A stretch of DNA of 6,486 nt from RGIG4608 sp045635885 (GTDB taxonomy: Bacteria; Bacillota; Clostridia; Oscillospirales; CAG-272): NCBI GenBank assembly GCA_045635885.1, contig JAZTWO010000073.1, forward strand, positions 1-6,486, written 5' to 3'. The notes beneath the pieces are model-generated. The model was given only the letters and a program-made list of their open reading frames with translations. It ran no database searches and was not told where the DNA came from. The position numbers and the translations under genes are program-made. This document shows, one piece after another, positions 1 through 4,917 of the stretch (its first letter is position 1; each line of letters opens with the position of its first letter).

Positions 1-49
1 GCCATTTTAACAGGCGGCTCGAAAAACTGTAATTTGCTAATACAAACTA

Positions 50-68
50 TAGCCATTTTGCTATCAAA
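50..68 (+). repeat. 19-bp direct repeat, copy 1 (of 2)
   Basis: TAGCCATTTTGCTATCAAA here is identical to 6364-6382 on the same strand. In both places ACTATAGCC or its complement lies nearby. At the right-hand copy the unit is bracketed by TAGCC and GGCTA, so it sits in a small inverted repeat. The larger repeats at the two window ends are inverted, whereas this piece is in direct orientation, which suggests mosaic or rearranged copies. Function unknown. Confidence 0.75.
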
Positions 69-96
69 AACTCTATGTGCAGAGTAGCAAGGCGCA

Positions 97-124
97 GTTT
101 TTGTTGCATTTATGCAACAAAAAC
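97..124. repeat. 28-nt perfect palindrome (13-bp arms, 2-nt centre)
   Basis: The arm GTTTTTGTTGCAT (97-109) is exactly complementary to ATGCAACAAAAAC (112-124), leaving only TT in the centre. No T-tract of the sort expected for a terminator follows; the next bases are GAGTGTGACG. A palindrome of the same total length and arm length, with different bases, occurs at 6286-6313, also next to a copy of the 102-bp repeat. It could act as an RNA hairpin, a cruciform or a protein site. Confidence 0.75.
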
Positions 125-160
125 GAGTGTGACGAGCGCGAAGAAGTGAGTCACGCGCAT

Positions 161-262
161 TGCGCAAAATTTGTTTACCATAATACGATTAAAAGTTTTT
201 GGTTCTTTTTTCAAAAAGAACAATATTTTTACTTCACTAACTCCCTGATAAATCAAAATTTG
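161..262 (+). repeat. Dispersed repeat (~102 bp), copy A, ending just before the cinA RBS
   Basis: This segment aligns with the minus strand of 6281-6180, which is also 102 bp. Shared blocks in order are TGCGCA (161-166), the 16-mer ACGATTAAAAGTTTTT (185-200, identical), a hairpin of type CTTTTTT..AAAAAAG (202-221) and a 35-bp tail (228-262) that I count as 28/35 identical to 6214-6180. The tail has the shape TTTACT..ACTAACT..GATAAATC..AATTTG. It ends 10 bp before the cinA Shine-Dalgarno sequence, so it probably forms the cinA 5' leader or promoter region. No transposase or clear target-site duplication is visible. Confidence 0.7.
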
Positions 263-284
263 AAATTAAAACAAGGAGGCAAAT

Positions 285-1538
285 ATGAAAATAAGAAATG
301 CTGAAATATTATGTGTTGGGACGGAGCTTCTTTTAGGCGAGGTAATCAACACAAATGCGGCATACCTTTCACGTCAACTTGCAAAGCTTGGAATTGCAGT
401 TTATCACACAAGTGTTGTTGGTGACAATCCCAAGCGACTTGAAAATGCAGTTAGAGGTGCGCTTAACAATGCAGATTTGCTTATTCTTTCGGGTGGACTT
501 GGTCCGACCTATGACGATTTAACAAAGGAAACCGTTGCCGAGGTTTTGGGGCTCCCAATGGTGCGTGACGAGGCAATTTTGAAGGAAATTGAAGAATATT
601 TTGCCTCATCAAACAGAAAAATGCCCCCCAATAACGCAAAGCAGGCAGACATTCCGCTTGGTGCAACTGCACTTAAAAATCGAACAGGCACCGCGCCAGG
701 AATATTTATAGAAACTGATAAAAAGGTTGTAATCCTTCTCCCCGGCCCACCATTTGAATTAATCCCGATGTTCGAGGAATTTGCCTTTCCACGTCTTCGC
801 CAAATGAGTGACAAAATACTAATCAGTCACAACATCCACATTATGGGAATGGGCGAGAGTGAAGTGGAAATGCATCTTTTGGACTTAATGAAAAACAGCA
901 CCAATCCTTCCCTGGCCCCCTATGCAAAAGAGGGCGAAATGCGTCTTCGTGTTGGTGCGCTCGCCTCAAGCGAAGAAGAGGGCGAAAGAATGTGTCAAGA
1001 GATGATTGATAAGGTTAAGAAAAGTCCCGTTGGCGAGCATATTTATGCATTTGATGCCGAATATATAGAAAAATTGGTGGTTAAAAAGCTCAAAGAGAAG
1101 AATTTAACCCTCTCTTGCGCAGAATCCTGTACGGGTGGGTATTTCGGAAAGCGCATAACGGATATTGCAGGTGCTTCGTCAATTTTTGCAGGTGGATTTA
1201 TCACCTATTCAAACAAAGCAAAAACCAATTTGCTCGATGTAAAGCCCGAAACTCTTGAAAAATATTCTGCTGTTTCAAGTGAAGTTGCAATTGAAATGGC
1301 TATGGGCGCTCGTGCAAAGCTTGACACAGACATTGCAATTTCCATCACAGGTGAGGCAGGACCCGACCCCGACCCTGCAACAAAGCAACCCGTTGGCACG
1401 GTATTTATCGGAATTGCAACAAAATCCACGGCATATTCCGTCAAATTAACAATCTCACGTCAACGTGACCGTGAATACATTCGCAAGGTCGCCTCAAGCG
1501 GAGCTATGAAAGAAATTTTGAAAGTTATAAACAAATAA
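285..1538 (+). CDS. cinA: CinA: competence/damage-inducible protein A, nicotinamide-nucleotide amidase family
   Basis: This is a full-length two-domain CinA of 417 aa, the usual family size. Residues about 4-170 are the MoaB/MogA-like domain (COG1058), with GTELLLGEVINTN (12-24), SGGLGPTYDDLTKE (69-82) and LPGPPFE (152-158). A linking domain spans about 175-250. Residues about 258-415 are the PncC-type amidase domain, with SCAESCTGG (277-285), ITYSNKAK (306-313) and PVGTVFIG (369-376). In the family, the C-terminal domain deamidates NMN to nicotinate mononucleotide in NAD salvage and the N-terminal domain can have ADP-ribose pyrophosphatase activity. The cytoplasm is the expected location. 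The ATG at 285 follows AAGGAGG (273-279) by 5 nt. The loop usually written GIAGPxGGT reads GEAGPDPDP here (356-364), a mild departure. The gene stands alone and ends at a hairpin terminator. Confidence 0.96.
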   Translation: MKIRNAEILCVGTELLLGEVINTNAAYLSRQLAKLGIAVYHTSVVGDNPKRLENAVRGALNNADLLILSGGLGPTYDDLTKETVAEVLGLPMVRDEAILKEIEEYFASSNRKMPPNNAKQADIPLGATALKNRTGTAPGIFIETDKKVVILLPGPPFELIPMFEEFAFPRLRQMSDKILISHNIHIMGMGESEVEMHLLDLMKNSTNPSLAPYAKEGEMRLRVGALASSEEEGERMCQEMIDKVKKSPVGEHIYAFDAEYIEKLVVKKLKEKNLTLSCAESCTGGYFGKRITDIAGASSIFAGGFITYSNKAKTNLLDVKPETLEKYSAVSSEVAIEMAMGARAKLDTDIAISITGEAGPDPDPATKQPVGTVFIGIATKSTAYSVKLTISRQRDREYIRKVASSGAMKEILKVINK

Positions 1539-1542
1539 AACA

Positions 1543-1572
1543 AAATGCGAAGGATATTAATCCTTCGCATTT
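1543..1572. terminator. Bidirectional terminator between cinA and the XRE operon
   Basis: Arms AAATGCGAAGGA (1543-1554) and TCCTTCGCATTT (1561-1572) form a perfect 12-bp stem around a 6-nt loop. It lies 4 bp after the cinA stop. On the minus strand the hairpin is followed by TTTTGTTTTATTTG, a good U-rich tail, and the stop codon of the small minus-strand gene (1571-1573) overlaps the stem. On the plus strand the tail TTTATATT is weaker. It probably ends both convergent transcripts. Confidence 0.85.
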
Positions 1573-1804
1573 ATATTCTAACCTTTATTAGATTACCGTT
1601 TTTAGCCTCAACTTCTACAATATTCCATTCGGAATGATTCTTTTTATACTGTCGGATTTTCTTTATCAAAAGTAGGGTTTGTTTTCGATTTAGCACAATC
1701 CCCTCTTTTTTTAATCTTCTACGGATAATTCCTGCAACCATGCGATTAAATAAAAGTATTGTTGGAAAGGCAAAAACAGTTCGAGTATTTACCGTTATTT
1801 TCAT
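1571..1804 (-). CDS. Small basic protein of unknown function, partner of the XRE regulator
   Basis: A 77-aa protein from the ATG at 1804. A GTG at 1810 in the same frame would add two residues and would overlap the upstream TGA as GTGA. It has no strong ribosome binding site of its own and lies 2 bp after the XRE gene, so it is probably translated by coupling from the same mRNA. The order is a short strand (MKITVNTRT), a hydrophobic helix (FAFPTILLFNRMVAGI), a very basic stretch (RRRLKKEG, then KKIRQYKKNHSEW) and a C-terminal hairpin WNIVEVEAKNGNLIKVRI. That last part resembles the end of the neighbouring XRE protein (GNLVEVESADGETVQIFVE), a signature I associate with SHOCT-like/DUF2089-type modules of Clostridia. 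No signal peptide is evident. A role as regulator partner is inferred from position and the shared module. Confidence 0.7.
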   Translation of the reverse strand: MKITVNTRTVFAFPTILLFNRMVAGIIRRRLKKEGIVLNRKQTLLLIKKIRQYKKNHSEWNIVEVEAKNGNLIKVRI

Positions 1805-1806
1805 AT

Positions 1807-2307
1807 TCACTCAACAAATATTTGAACGGTTTCACCGTCGGCACTTTCAACCTCAACAAGATTTCCAATTACACCATGCTTTACCATGTTCATAATTTTA
1901 TTCCAATCAATATTTTTAAGTGCAGTATTGTCCGACATTTCAGACATATCAACTCCCGAATTTATGGCGACCTCAATTATTGCAAGTGGAAAATTTACAC
2001 GAACAACGTCGCCATTCTTACCATTGACAACGATACGAAGCATCAAATCTCCAATATCCTTCATCTCGTCCTCTTTAAGCATTTTAACCACGGGCTCGTT
2101 TTCTGCTTTGCCCGAAAGCAATTCGTCAACACTAACTCCCAAAATTCTTGCAAGTTGTGGCAGTAAAGAAATATCAGGGCAGGTTTGATCGTTTTCCCAT
2201 TTGCTTATTGCTTGCGCAGTTACGCAAAGCATTTGGGCAAGCTCCTCCTGTTTCAATCCTTTTTCATGGCGCAAAGCAGCAATTCTTTTACCTAAAGTTA
2301 TGTTCAT
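1807..2307 (-). CDS. XRE-family transcriptional regulator with a C-terminal VEVESADG module
   Basis: A 166-aa protein. Residues 5-60 are a clear Cro/CI-type helix-turn-helix: LGKRIAALRHEKGLKQEELAQ, then VTAQAISKWENDQTCPDISLLPQ, then LARILGVSVDELLSG. After a linker, residues about 88-166 form a separate domain with a strand (VVRVNFPLAIIEVAI), an acidic helix region (DMSEMSDNTALKNIDWNKIMNMV) and GNLVEVESADGETVQIFVE at the end. Such proteins bind DNA as dimers and often repress their own operon; the C-terminal domain probably senses a signal or contacts a partner. The ATG at 2307 has AAAGGAG at 2316-2322, 8 nt upstream. It is the first gene of a two-gene operon with the small basic protein. A promoter with a tandem 9-bp repeat lies directly upstream. 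The target genes are unknown. Confidence 0.9.
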   Translation of the reverse strand: MNITLGKRIAALRHEKGLKQEELAQMLCVTAQAISKWENDQTCPDISLLPQLARILGVSVDELLSGKAENEPVVKMLKEDEMKDIGDLMLRIVVNGKNGDVVRVNFPLAIIEVAINSGVDMSEMSDNTALKNIDWNKIMNMVKHGVIGNLVEVESADGETVQIFVE

Positions 2308-2336
2308 ATCACAAACTCCTTTCTTTTGATGACCAA

Positions 2337-2365
2337 ATTATATTCCAAAAAGTAAAGAAAGTAAA
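2337..2365 (-). promoter_or_regulatory. Promoter of the XRE operon
   Basis: Reading the minus strand, a perfect -10 TATAAT (2342 to 2337) follows a -35 TTTACT (2365 to 2360; 4 of 6 consensus bases) at a 17-bp spacing. The start of the XRE gene is 30 bp downstream. The -35 and spacer overlap the tandem repeat at 2351-2368, which suggests control by a bound protein, possibly the XRE product itself. Confidence 0.7.
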
Positions 2366-2368
2366 GAT
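2351..2368. repeat. Tandem 9-bp repeat in the XRE promoter, candidate operator
   Basis: AGTAAAGAA (2351-2359) is followed immediately by AGTAAAGAT (2360-2368), 8 of 9 identical. The pair covers the spacer and the -35 of the XRE promoter, where a bound repressor would block RNA polymerase. Direct rather than inverted half-sites, about one helical turn apart, would suit two protomers bound on one face of the DNA. The operator role is inferred. Confidence 0.45.
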
Positions 2369-2392
2369 AACAACGGTTGAATAAGCCCCAAA

Positions 2393-2426
2393 TCACTCAA
2401 CTAAATGGAGATTTTTCACTCAACTA
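2393..2426. repeat. 11-bp direct repeat, 23-bp period, between the XRE and aldolase genes
   Basis: TCACTCAACTA occurs at 2393-2403 and again at 2416-2426. A related sequence, TTTACTCAACTAACT, occurs on the minus strand of 6214-6200 within repeat copy B, and TTTACTTCACTAACT in copy A. This may be a degenerate remnant of the end of the same dispersed repeat. An inverted pair, GAGATTTT (2408-2415) and AAAATCTC (2443-2450), overlaps it and touches the aldolase stop codon. As a terminator it would be poor, with a 27-nt loop and no U-tract, and I see no better one for the aldolase gene. Confidence 0.4.
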
Positions 2427-2448
2427 TTGGTTGCATTGGCGCAAAATC

Positions 2449-3474
2449 TCAAATAATGTCCGCAAGCGCTTCAATATCGGCTTTTGTGGTTGCAAATGAG
2501 GTTGCAAAACGGACTACGCAACGGTTTTCGTCAATTCGTTCCCAAAAACCAAAGCGGCATTTTTGTGAAATGGCTTCCATTTGCTCATTTGTGAGAATAA
2601 TAAACTGCTGATTTGTTGGAGAATCCAAGAAAAATTCATAGCCACGGGATGCAAAAAGCTCCTTTAATTCTTCGGCACGGTCAATTGCATTTTTGCTTAT
2701 TTCAAAATACAATCCGTCCTCAAAAAGCGCTTCAAATTGAACCCCCGTAAGGCGTCCCTTGGCAAGCATCGCACCGTGCTGCTTGGTTTGGGAACGGAAA
2801 AACGGTGGGGTTTGTCCTTTGGCAAAAACAACCGCTTCGCCACAAAGAGCGCCAACCTTTGTTCCACCAATATAAAATACGTCGCAAAGAGTGGCAATAT
2901 CGTTCAATGTGACGTCGGTTTCTCTGCTCATCAAACCGTAGCCAAGACGTGCACCGTCAAGGAAAAGCTTCATTCCGTATTTGTCGCAAATTTCACGGAG
3001 CTTTGTAAGCTCGCCCTTTGAATAGAGTGTACCGTATTCGGTGGGGTGTGAAATATATACCATTCCGGGACGAACCATCATCGAATTGTTTTCGTCGCCG
3101 TAAAATGTTTCAAGATAGGAAATTAGATTTTTTGCAGGCAATTTGCCATCAATTCCGTCAAGCTCGATTACCTTGTGCCCCGTGAACTCGATTGCCCCCA
3201 CCTCGTGAAGAGCAATATGCCCTGTTTTTGCGGAAACAACGCCCTCAAAGCTTTGAAGCATCGTGGAAATAACAACAGCATTTGCCTGCGTGCCTCCTGT
3301 GAGGAAAAACACCTCACTGTTATGAGTACCACACGCATTTTTAATAAGCTCCTCTGCGTTTTTCGTGTGAACGTCGTTGCCATAGCCCGACATTACCTCG
3401 TTATTGGTTTTGCAAAGTGCCTCAAGCACCTTTTCGTGCGCACCAATTATGTAATCACTTTCAAATGAAAGCAT
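2449..3474 (-). CDS. Low-specificity L-threonine aldolase-like PLP enzyme (beta-eliminating lyase family)
   Basis: A 341-aa fold-type I PLP enzyme of the threonine aldolase family (COG2008), full length. The family cleaves L-threonine or L-allo-threonine to glycine and acetaldehyde in the cytoplasm. Visible family features are the N-terminal FESDYIIGAHEKVLEAL (4-20), a phosphate-binding TGGTQANA (59-66), H90-E91 in the HEVGA position that stacks on PLP, LDGARLGY (172-179) with D173 and R176, the probable Schiff-base lysine K206 in YIGGTKVGALCGEAVVF, and R322 in VVRFATSFATT, a usual carboxylate-binding arginine. The ATG at 3474 follows GAGGTGAT (3478-3485), an excellent Shine-Dalgarno match. 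The transcript is probably single-gene, with its own strong promoter. Substrate preference cannot be read from sequence, and some relatives act on other beta-hydroxy amino acids; ltaE is the likely symbol, not assigned for that reason. Confidence 0.92.
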   Translation of the reverse strand: MLSFESDYIIGAHEKVLEALCKTNNEVMSGYGNDVHTKNAEELIKNACGTHNSEVFFLTGGTQANAVVISTMLQSFEGVVSAKTGHIALHEVGAIEFTGHKVIELDGIDGKLPAKNLISYLETFYGDENNSMMVRPGMVYISHPTEYGTLYSKGELTKLREICDKYGMKLFLDGARLGYGLMSRETDVTLNDIATLCDVFYIGGTKVGALCGEAVVFAKGQTPPFFRSQTKQHGAMLAKGRLTGVQFEALFEDGLYFEISKNAIDRAEELKELFASRGYEFFLDSPTNQQFIILTNEQMEAISQKCRFGFWERIDENRCVVRFATSFATTKADIEALADII

Positions 3475-3497
3475 AATATCACCTCTTTCTTGTGATT

Positions 3498-3526
3498 ATT
3501 TTAGCATAATAACCTCCGATTGTCAA
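3498..3526 (-). promoter_or_regulatory. Strong housekeeping promoter of the aldolase gene
   Basis: On the minus strand a perfect -35 TTGACA (3526 to 3521) is followed after exactly 17 bp by -10 TAAAAT (3503 to 3498), preceded by TGC as an extended -10. Transcription would begin near 3491, giving a leader of under 20 nt before the ATG. It lies just downstream of the hairpin that ends the lipoprotein transcript, so the aldolase gene is an independent unit. Confidence 0.85.
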
Positions 3527-3534
3527 TAAACAAT

Positions 3535-3560
3535 ATCCCCCAAACTGACAGTTGGGGGAT
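3535..3560. terminator. Hairpin terminator ending the lipoprotein unit
   Basis: ATCCCCCAA (3535-3543) pairs with TTGGGGGAT (3552-3560). Two more pairs can form inside past a single bulged base. On the minus strand it lies 7 bp after the stop of the small ORF and is followed by ATTGTTTATTG, a modest U-rich tail. The plus-strand tail TTATTATTTATT is also T-rich. It separates the lipoprotein transcript from the aldolase promoter. Confidence 0.75.
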
Positions 3561-3567
3561 TTATTAT

Positions 3568-3669
3568 TTATTCGGTTTCCTCGTCAATTTTGATTTTTGT
3601 TTTTATTACTGGAACAAATTCGCCAGGAGCAAGAATTTTTATGTAACGTTTTCGTGCTTTATCTCCCAT
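3568..3669 (-). CDS. Possible small ORF (33 aa) or gene remnant overlapping the lipoprotein end
   Basis: On the minus strand an ATG at 3669 opens a 33-codon frame, beginning MGDKARKRYIKILAPGEF and ending KIKIDEETE, with a TAA at 3568-3570. It overlaps the last 11 bp of the lipoprotein gene in another frame and ends 7 bp before a terminator, as a real last gene would. Codons are mostly of purine-N-pyrimidine or A-ending type, like the neighbours, and the peptide is basic at the start and acidic at the end. It has no ribosome binding site, so translation would rely on coupling. It could also be the surviving C-terminus of a decayed gene, or downstream sequence lost by a frameshift in the lipoprotein gene. 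I do not recognise the peptide. Confidence 0.4.
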   Translation of the reverse strand: MGDKARKRYIKILAPGEFVPVIKTKIKIDEETE

Positions 3670-4672
3670 CAGTTAAGTATTTTGTGAGTAAATCCAATTT
3701 GATTCCTGCTGATTTTACTCTTACACCGGAATCGTTAATATATTCATTCAAAATCTCAAAATGTTGTGATAAATAATCATAATGATCACCGAATCTTTGC
3801 TGTGTGTAATTTTCATATTCAGTGCCATCTTCATAATATGAACCATAGTAAAAGTACAAATACTCCACACCGATTTCATCCACGTAAACCTCTAAAGTGC
3901 CACCGCCGTACTCAGGATAAAGAATATATTTTTCATCTCCTACAACATCGGCAACAAACTGTGGTTCGAAATACAAGAGCATATTAGCGGTAGTTAGCTC
4001 TAACGTGTATTCGCTCTTGAATTCCATATAATATTTGCAATTTTTGTTATACTCAACACCATTTACTATATCCTTCTTAATGGTGCAATCATAAAGCAAA
4101 TATGTATCATTGGTGCGCTCCATCCCATCTATTTCATCAACAATTTGAGTGAGATCATAAAACTTGAACCACACATATTTTGTAACGTCAAATTTATAAT
4201 CGCCCCACTCATTCAACTCATAATCGGAAGCATCGGATTTAAGATATGCAGAAATAAAATACGGATTTTCAAAATGTGCCAATAATATCGAATGTCCCTG
4301 TTTACCCGCAGATAATATGTTTTTCAAATTGTAGCTCATAAGAGGTTCACATATTTCCATATCATTTCTTGTATTTTTGTGAAAAGATAAAAGAAAATCA
4401 ATATCATCTTGATTAAAATCCTTACCGTGCGCAATAGTAATAGTTTCACCATTTTCCAATTCAACCTCTGATTGTACAGTTTCAATGGTGTTGGGCAAGT
4501 TTTGACTACTTATTGATGTTGATTTAGTTGTTTTCAATCCACTTTGCGTGCTTGTGAAAAAATCATTCCGTTCACAAGCAGACAAATTAAACACGCATAT
4601 CACCGAAATCACAACAAGCATCAACCTCGCAATGAGTTTGGATTTGGTAAATCCAAGATTTGTGTTTTTCAT
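3659..4672 (-). CDS. Predicted lipoprotein of unknown function
   Basis: A 337-aa protein with a lipoprotein signal peptide: basic N-region (K10-K12-R16), hydrophobic core LMLVVISVICVFNL and lipobox LSAC with C33 as the lipidated residue. After it comes a Ser/Thr-rich linker (about 39-67, STQSGLKTTKSTSISSQ). The mature domain (about 68-337) is acidic and unusually rich in aromatic residues, for example KYVWFKFYD (165-173) and YLYFYYGSYYEDGTEYENY (271-289). It should be anchored to the outer face of the cell membrane. I recognise no enzyme motif or named domain; a binding or envelope role is only a guess. The ATG at 4672 has AAAGGAG (4681-4687) 8 nt upstream. The promoter immediately upstream has a palindrome between its elements, and a hairpin at 3535-3560 ends the unit. 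Confidence 0.85.
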   Translation of the reverse strand: MKNTNLGFTKSKLIARLMLVVISVICVFNLSACERNDFFTSTQSGLKTTKSTSISSQNLPNTIETVQSEVELENGETITIAHGKDFNQDDIDFLLSFHKNTRNDMEICEPLMSYNLKNILSAGKQGHSILLAHFENPYFISAYLKSDASDYELNEWGDYKFDVTKYVWFKFYDLTQIVDEIDGMERTNDTYLLYDCTIKKDIVNGVEYNKNCKYYMEFKSEYTLELTTANMLLYFEPQFVADVVGDEKYILYPEYGGGTLEVYVDEIGVEYLYFYYGSYYEDGTEYENYTQQRFGDHYDYLSQHFEILNEYINDSGVRVKSAGIKLDLLTKYLTDGR

Positions 4673-4702
4673 AACAAAATCTCCTTTCGTTTTCCTTAAT
4701 TA

Positions 4703-4732
4703 ATTGTAGCACACAATAATGTGTGTTGTCAA
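4703..4732 (-). promoter_or_regulatory. Promoter of the lipoprotein gene
   Basis: On the minus strand a perfect -35 TTGACA (4732 to 4727) and a -10 TACAAT (4708 to 4703; 5 of 6) are 18 bp apart. Transcription would begin about 20 bp before the ribosome binding site. The spacer is almost wholly occupied by the inverted repeat at 4710-4725, so access to this promoter is likely controlled by a DNA-binding protein. Confidence 0.8.
4710..4725. promoter_or_regulatory. Candidate operator palindrome inside the lipoprotein promoter
   Basis: CACACA (4710-4715) and TGTGTG (4720-4725) are perfect inverted half-sites around ATAA. The 16-bp palindrome fills the gap between -35 and -10, a classic repressor position. 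It is not followed by a T-tract and lies upstream of transcription, so it is not a terminator. The regulator is unknown. Confidence 0.6.
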
Positions 4733-4835
4733 GTTTTTTGCCTTGCCGATAGCGGTGAGAGGCAAAGTTGCGTTCCTTGGCTTGAATAATTTTCCTCCTT
4801 GAGTATTATTTTACCCCAAAATTTCTTAAAACCTA

Positions 4836-4865
4836 TTGACAATATATATATATATATAATAGTAT
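4836..4865 (+). promoter_or_regulatory. Promoter of the heptad/NTF2-like gene with an AT-repeat spacer
   Basis: TTGACA at 4836-4841 is a perfect -35. The best -10 by sequence is TATAAT at 4855-4860, but the spacing is only 13 bp. TAGTAT at 4860-4865 gives 18 bp with 4 of 6 matches. The spacer consists of an (AT)8 tract, so its length may vary. The ribosome binding site of the gene begins about 36 bp downstream. Confidence 0.6.
4842..4858. repeat. (AT)8 dinucleotide tract between -35 and -10
   Basis: Seventeen bases of strictly alternating A and T (eight AT units plus one A) lie directly after TTGACA. Such tracts slip during replication. Each unit gained or lost changes the promoter spacing by 2 bp. 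The same arrangement, TA repeats between promoter elements, controls hif fimbriae phase variation in Haemophilus influenzae. Confidence 0.8.
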
Positions 4866-4901
4866 GTACAATTTGTCAAAATTGCAAATTTTTTCTATTT
4901 T

Positions 4902-4909
4902 GGAAAGGA
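4902..4909 (+). promoter_or_regulatory. Ribosome binding site that decides the start at 4918
   Basis: GGAAAGGA lies 8 nt before the ATG at 4918. The earlier in-frame ATG at 4864 lacks such a site and falls within the promoter -10 region, so the downstream start is preferred. Confidence 0.7.
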
Positions 4910-4917
4910 AAACTATT

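Larger units (their letters stand above)
1..284. other. Non-coding repeat-rich leader upstream of cinA
   Basis: I find no credible gene here. The only open frame (77-304) runs through hairpin arms and ends inside cinA without a ribosome binding site. The stretch holds a 19-bp sequence that recurs near the other end of the window (50-68), a 28-nt near-perfect palindrome (97-124), a GC-rich segment with many GCGC steps (about 125-165), and one copy of a roughly 102-bp dispersed repeat (161-262). The repeat contains a 9-bp-stem hairpin at 202-221. The cinA ribosome binding site AAGGAGG is at 273-279. No TTGACA/TATAAT promoter stands out. The weak pair TTTACT (228-233) and GATAAAT (247-253) lies inside the repeat with a spacing that is short for the main sigma factor. 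Confidence 0.7.

Noticed and set aside
77..304. Plus-strand open frame of 75 codons upstream of cinA
   Set aside because: It runs through the 28-nt palindrome and the repeat hairpin, has no ribosome binding site, ends inside cinA and translates to a low-complexity sequence.
509..814. Minus-strand open frame of 101 codons inside cinA
   Set aside because: Antisense shadow of a clearly conserved CinA coding region, with no ribosome binding site and no recognisable product.
1759..2188. Plus-strand open frames opposite the XRE gene
   Set aside because: They lie antisense to the conserved helix-turn-helix protein and have no initiation signals.
2737..3468. Plus- and minus-strand frames overlapping the aldolase gene
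   Set aside because: All PLP-enzyme motifs are in the 3474 to 2449 frame; the others are shadows.
4733..4835. AAGGAGG-like site on the minus strand (4794-4800) followed by an open frame towards the lipoprotein gene
   Set aside because: No ATG/GTG/TTG follows at a usable distance (only ATT), and the frame would run through the lipoprotein promoter. I see nothing else in this stretch apart from a short TTGCC/GGCAA pair.
4870..4890. AATTTG/CAAATT inverted pair in the leader of the heptad/NTF2-like gene
   Set aside because: A 6-bp A/T-rich stem with a 9-nt loop is expected by chance in such AT-rich sequence.
4864..4917. Upstream ATG (4864) as the start of the heptad/NTF2-like gene
   Set aside because: It overlaps the -10 region and lacks a Shine-Dalgarno sequence, whereas the ATG at 4918 has GGAAAGGA 8 nt upstream.
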